NCBI GenBank assembly: GCA_964016985.1
Contig: OZ024821.1
Location: 85,409,035 to 85,473,034, forward strand
Direction: 5' to 3'
Source: Anodontia alba
Taxonomy: Eukaryota > Mollusca > Bivalvia > Lucinida > Lucinidae
Length of the DNA stretch: 64,000 nt
How positions within the stretch are numbered: position 1 is the first letter of the stretch; each line of letters opens with the position of its first letter. Below are positions 59,701-64,000 of the stretch, in pieces. Under the pieces are notes generated by a model. That model was given only the letters and a program-made list of their open reading frames with translations, had not been told where the DNA came from and searched no databases. The position numbers were made by a program, and so were the translations under genes.

Positions 59701-62465
59701 TTTTGTAGCATATCTCAGGGGCCGTTTACAGGCCCCTTTCCCAATGGCAAATACCCACATTTTTATCCAGTTTGGACAAAAATTTCCCAATTAGAAAATC
59801 CATCTTCACTGTTATCATTAAATTACCAGTTTTGCTCACATGTTTATTCTTTTAGAATAATAATAATAATAAAAAAAAAAACAAAAAAAAACTAATTATA
59901 AGGATCGAGTTTACATGATTTCAGGTTGTTGACACTATGTTAAGAAAACTATACAAGAAATCTTCTGAATATCAACAAATTCCCAAACCAATGGGGCCTT
60001 TTGGCCCCTTTCAAAAATTGCTAAAAATGTCCCTTCTAAGGTGTCTTTTCCACTGCCGGGCGAATTGGGGTTTACTCTCCCGGCAGCCGGGTAAAATAAC
60101 TTTTATTGATACGGCAGCCGGGGGAATAGTCAAAATATATGCACGGGAGCCGTGCCTATTTTGTGTGAAAGCGAAAGTAGGATATGTCTGACCTTCTGGC
60201 TTCTCATTCTAATTGTCTAATCAGATATAGCATTGTGTACCATCTTTATTGATTCTTACTTGGTATCTTACTTGGTATTCATTGACTATTGAGCCTCTTG
60301 GCTCGTCTTCCCCCTCCAAAACAAGTCTCAACTTATAGGTCAGGACTTCCGGTGTTCTTTATCATTCGGAGAGATGTTTATGTTTTGGTGTTTTTGTTTT
60401 AAATGAAAATATTTTATTCTGATTGACCAAATCTTATCAGAAACCATTTGTCTTATCTGTTTCTTTGATGGGTTCGTAGAAATACCAGAACATTGATAAT
60501 TACCGGAACACACTTTAATTTTTTATTCAATATTATTAAAGTTCGTTTTTATAACATGGCATGTTCTCATAATTCCGTTTACCCCCATAGCTCCGTTCAC
60601 CTTCTGCTTAGAATAATACGTAAACAAATCTTTCTTAAATTTATGCCATATTAAAATTAACAAGAAATAACTAACATTATTGCTGATTTTGAAGAAAATC
60701 AGTTATCGCTTACAATTTTATGCATAAAAATCAAAATCACAAAATGCTAAATATTTAGGGGGTGCCCCCAAAAAATAACTAACCAGTGACAAGCATGTGA
60801 ATGAATACAAATAGTATCAACAATTTTAGAACAGTTTCTAAATTAAATGTTCATTATATAAAATATGCGTAGAATGAATCTGGTTGCCTGTGATAAACAA
60901 AGAAATTTGAGTGAACGGAGCATGAGATCATGCCCTAAACACCCCCTTCATATTCTGAAGAATGTGGAATTTAAATTTGTGATATTTGTTTCCTTACATC
61001 TTGGGATTCTTATAGGTATTTAGTCAAATGTATAAAATATATGCACATAAAACCATTCTTGCGATAAAAAATGATAGCAGGATTGCTCAACCTTAGGTGA
61101 ACAGAATTATGGGTTTCCAGGCTAATTGCTGTTTGTTTGTGTGTAGGATGTTGTTAATAATAAATTTGATCTTCGCATACAATAAATTAACCTCATTCAA
61201 GTGTTTTATAAAAATGTGTTCCGGCCCCTTTATGATAATGTCTTAATAATGTCTAATGTCAACGGTCCATATAAATACTGAAAAGCACCAAAATACTGGA
61301 AAGCAACCAAAATACCAGAAAGCACATGGAAATACCTGAAAGCACATATATATGGTAGAAAACAATATATTATTTTTCTAAGTACAATATATTACATGAA
61401 TATCATAAAATCTAAAATGATTTTGATTGCTCTCATGACTTATTGAAACAGGAATGGTGCCAGTTCGCGCTCGTCATCATGCCTACCTGAATGAGGGTCT
61501 CAATGGGTACCTGTGAAATCAGTATTCGGTCCCAATTGTCTGATTTGTAGCACTTTAATTGATTGGTATCAATTAGAGACAAGAAAATAGCTCACGCAAT
61601 TTGTTGGCCTGGTTGTACCCACTCAGCAGACACACAATGCTGAACTAACGTCTAGTTGGCATTATTAGTTGTGTGCCCACTGGGCAAGTTCATATAAAAG
61701 TTTTACATTGTACTCGTATATTCAATTTACATTTTTTTATATATGAAATGTAATCTTTTACCATCACCAAATTAATCGAAATATAATTGATTTTATGATT
61801 GTTGCTCATCTTTTATTTATATATTTTTTAAAAAGATTTGACATATATGTATACGTTGCCAAGTATATATTATTGTTTATATTATTGTTCAGTGAAGTGT
61901 CACATGTAAATGCTGGGTTATATTTTAAATCTGTACCTTAAAGAATGCAAAGTTAAAACTGTGTTTCACCATAGCGCAAATGACTATGAAATGAGGAGTG
62001 TACCGTTTCTTAATGTTGAGAGGCCCTTTTGGTAGGGGCGATGAATTTCACAATCATTTACACTATGGTGAAAATTATGCATACTTGAGAGAAACCCATT
62101 GTTTGTATTCAAGGTTTGTACTGTTACCCAGAAGACACATAACGTTGAAAAAGGTTGGATCAATGTTGATTGAACATCTTTTTCAATGTTGTCTGTCCAC
62201 TGGGTCAGTATTTAGGTTTTGTGGACCTATTAACAGTAATTCAGTTATAGTAAATGATCAATGCATGGTCGTATGTAATTATATTAAGTAGAATGCAACC
62301 ATTAAAATCTTAAAGCTCTTCGTGATTTCTTATAATCCATTGGCTACCATTAGCAGGTATCCCATCAGGCACATATTGAAAAAACGTTGAATCAACATGG
62401 ATTCAACGTTGGTTCCACGTTGAGTGCTCATTAGGATTTTTGTATCTTGTATATGTATATGTCTG
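59700..62465. other. Intergenic, no gene seen
   Basis: Mostly AT-rich single-copy-looking sequence. Short inverted or related blocks with cagtgggcacacaac-like ends occur at 61620-61690, 62120-62205 and 62365-62430 (attcaacgttggttcaacg-like), as in small MITEs. Confidence 0.5.
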
Positions 62466-62469
62466 TTTT

Positions 62470-64000
62470 TAGCTCACCTGAGCCACAGGCTCAAGGTGAG
62501 CTATTGTGATCACTCGCCGTCCGTCGTCGTCCGTCTGTCTGTCCGTCCGTTCACAATCTTTAAACAACATCTCCTCCTAAACCACTGATTGGATTTTGAC
62601 CAAATTTCACAGGAATGATCCTTGGTTGATCCTCTTTCAAAGTTGTTCAAATGGTTCCGGTCCATTGCATATCTAGGTCACAGGAGCTAAAAATAGATTT
62701 TTTAACTAAAAACTCAAAAAATCTTCTCGTCAGAAACCACTGGACCGATTTCAATAAAATTTTGCAGAAATGTTCCTTTGGTGATCCTCTACCAAGATTG
62801 TTCAAGCCATTTGGATTCGTCAAAAAACATGGCCGCCAGGGGGCGGGGCTTATTTTCCCTATATATCTATATAGAAAACTTTAAAAATCTTCTTGTCAGA
62901 AACCACTGGACCAATTTCAATATAATTTTGCAGAAATGTTCCTTTGGTGATCCTCTACCAAGATTATGCAAGCCTTTTGGATTCGTCAAAAAACATGGCC
63001 GCCAGGGGGCAGGGCTTATTTTCCTTATATTTCTGTATAGAAAACTTTAAAAATCTTCTTGTCAGAAACCACTAGACCCATTTCAATATAATTTTGCATA
63101 TATGTTTCTTTGGTGATCCTCTACGAAGATTGTTCGAGACATTTGGATTCGTCAAAAAACATGGCCGCCAGGGGACGGGGCTTATTTTCCCTATATATCT
63201 ATATAGAAAACTTTAAAAATCTTCTTGTCAGAAACCACCGGACCAGTTTCAATATAATTTTGCAGAAATGTTCCTTTGGTGATCCTCTACCAAGATTGTT
63301 CAAGCCTTTTGGATTCGTCAAAAAACATGGCCGCCAGGGGGCGGGGCTTATTTTCCCTATATATCTGTATAGAAAACTTCAAAAATCTTCTTGTCAGAAA
63401 CCACTAGACCGATTTCAATATAATTTTGCAGAAATGTTTCTTTGGTGATCCTCTACCAAGATTGTTCAAGACATTTGGATTGGTCAAAAAACATGTCCGC
63501 CAGGGGGCGGGGCTTATTTTCCCTATATATCTGTATAGAAAACTTTAAAAATCTTCTTGTCAGAAACCACTGGACCGATTTCAATATAATTTTGCAGAAA
63601 TGTTCCTTTGGTGATCCTCTACCAAGATTGTTCAAGCCATTTGGATTCGTCAAAAAACATGGCCGCCAGGGGGCGGGGCTTATTTTCCCTATATATCTAT
63701 ATAGAACTCTTTAAAAATCTTCTTGTCAGATACCACTAGACCGATTTCAATATAATTTTGCAGAAGTGTTCCTTTGGTGATCCTCTACCAAGATTGTTCA
63801 AGACATTTGGATTCGTCAAAAAACATGGCCGCCAGGGGGCGGGGCTTATTTTCCCTTTACATCTATATAGAAAACTTTAAAAGATCTTCTTGTCAGAAAC
63901 CACTGGACCGATTTCAATATAATTTTGCAGAAATGTTCCTTTGGTTATCCTCTACCAAGATTGTTCAAGCCATTTGGATTCGTCAAAAAACATGGCCGCC
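62470..64000. repeat. Array element of about 166-bp units, running off the right edge
   Basis: It opens with the end module ttagctcacctgagccacag, then a gtccgtcgtcgtccgtctgt stretch, then at least eight units with aacatggccgccagggggcg and tgcagaaatgttcctttggt. The repeated short frames through it follow the monomer and are not genes. Confidence 0.88.

Noticed and set aside
61998..62291. A 97-residue frame as a small gene
   Set aside because: No recognisable features; it overlaps a short MITE-like block with acgttgaaaaaggttgg, and no splice or promoter signals were seen.
62651..63714. A series of similar 77-112 residue frames at the right edge
   Set aside because: They are readings through the 166-bp array that carry the same non-coding monomer, not a gene family.

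Overview
This window is a piece of a eukaryotic, animal nuclear genome, AT-rich and dominated by repeats. It has split genes with GT-AG introns, mariner elements, tRNA-derived SINEs, many foldback MITEs and long arrays of 76-166 bp tandem repeats. The repeat style (tandem arrays inside elements with conserved ends, ATGGCCGCC-containing monomers, short hairpin MITEs) and the closeness of the P5CS exons to animal P5CS point to a mollusc, most likely a bivalve. The species cannot be named from the sequence alone.

Only two host genes are supported, both on the minus strand. The first is the 5' half of delta-1-pyrroline-5-carboxylate synthase (P5CS, ALDH18A1), the bifunctional mitochondrial enzyme that converts glutamate to glutamate-5-semialdehyde for proline and ornithine synthesis. 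Seven coding exons (14944 down to 356) join in frame: a probable transit peptide, the whole glutamate-5-kinase domain and the start of the gamma-glutamyl-phosphate reductase domain. The rest lies beyond base 1. A possible non-coding first exon ends at 21213. The second gene encodes a leucine-rich-repeat protein of about 307 residues: one large exon (46849-46118) with nine 23-residue repeats and, after a 9-kb intron, an acidic last exon (36990-36799).

Layout: 0.3-21.3 kb, P5CS with introns full of repeats, including two mariners broken at different places (3735-5075 and 18060-19391) and an antisense LINE 3' end. 21.3-36.8 kb, intergenic, rich in MITEs and SINEs, with a third, decayed mariner (32360-33631). 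36.8-46.9 kb, the LRR gene, whose large intron holds nested repeat arrays and a hAT-like element. 47-64 kb, no host gene recognised: a 76-bp satellite, a Ty3/gypsy-like pol remnant, a LINE fragment, a GGTACC-rich minisatellite and a 166-bp array running off the right edge.

The most interesting signals are within P5CS: the splice acceptor of exon 6 repeated four times in tandem, a decayed copy of the end of exon 4 with a donor-like site, and a MITE ending at the donor of exon 5. Among the repeats they are two TTAA-flanked MITE families (piggyBac-like), a palindromic core shared by otherwise different MITE families, and a MITE whose inner hairpin is better conserved than the rest of the element.
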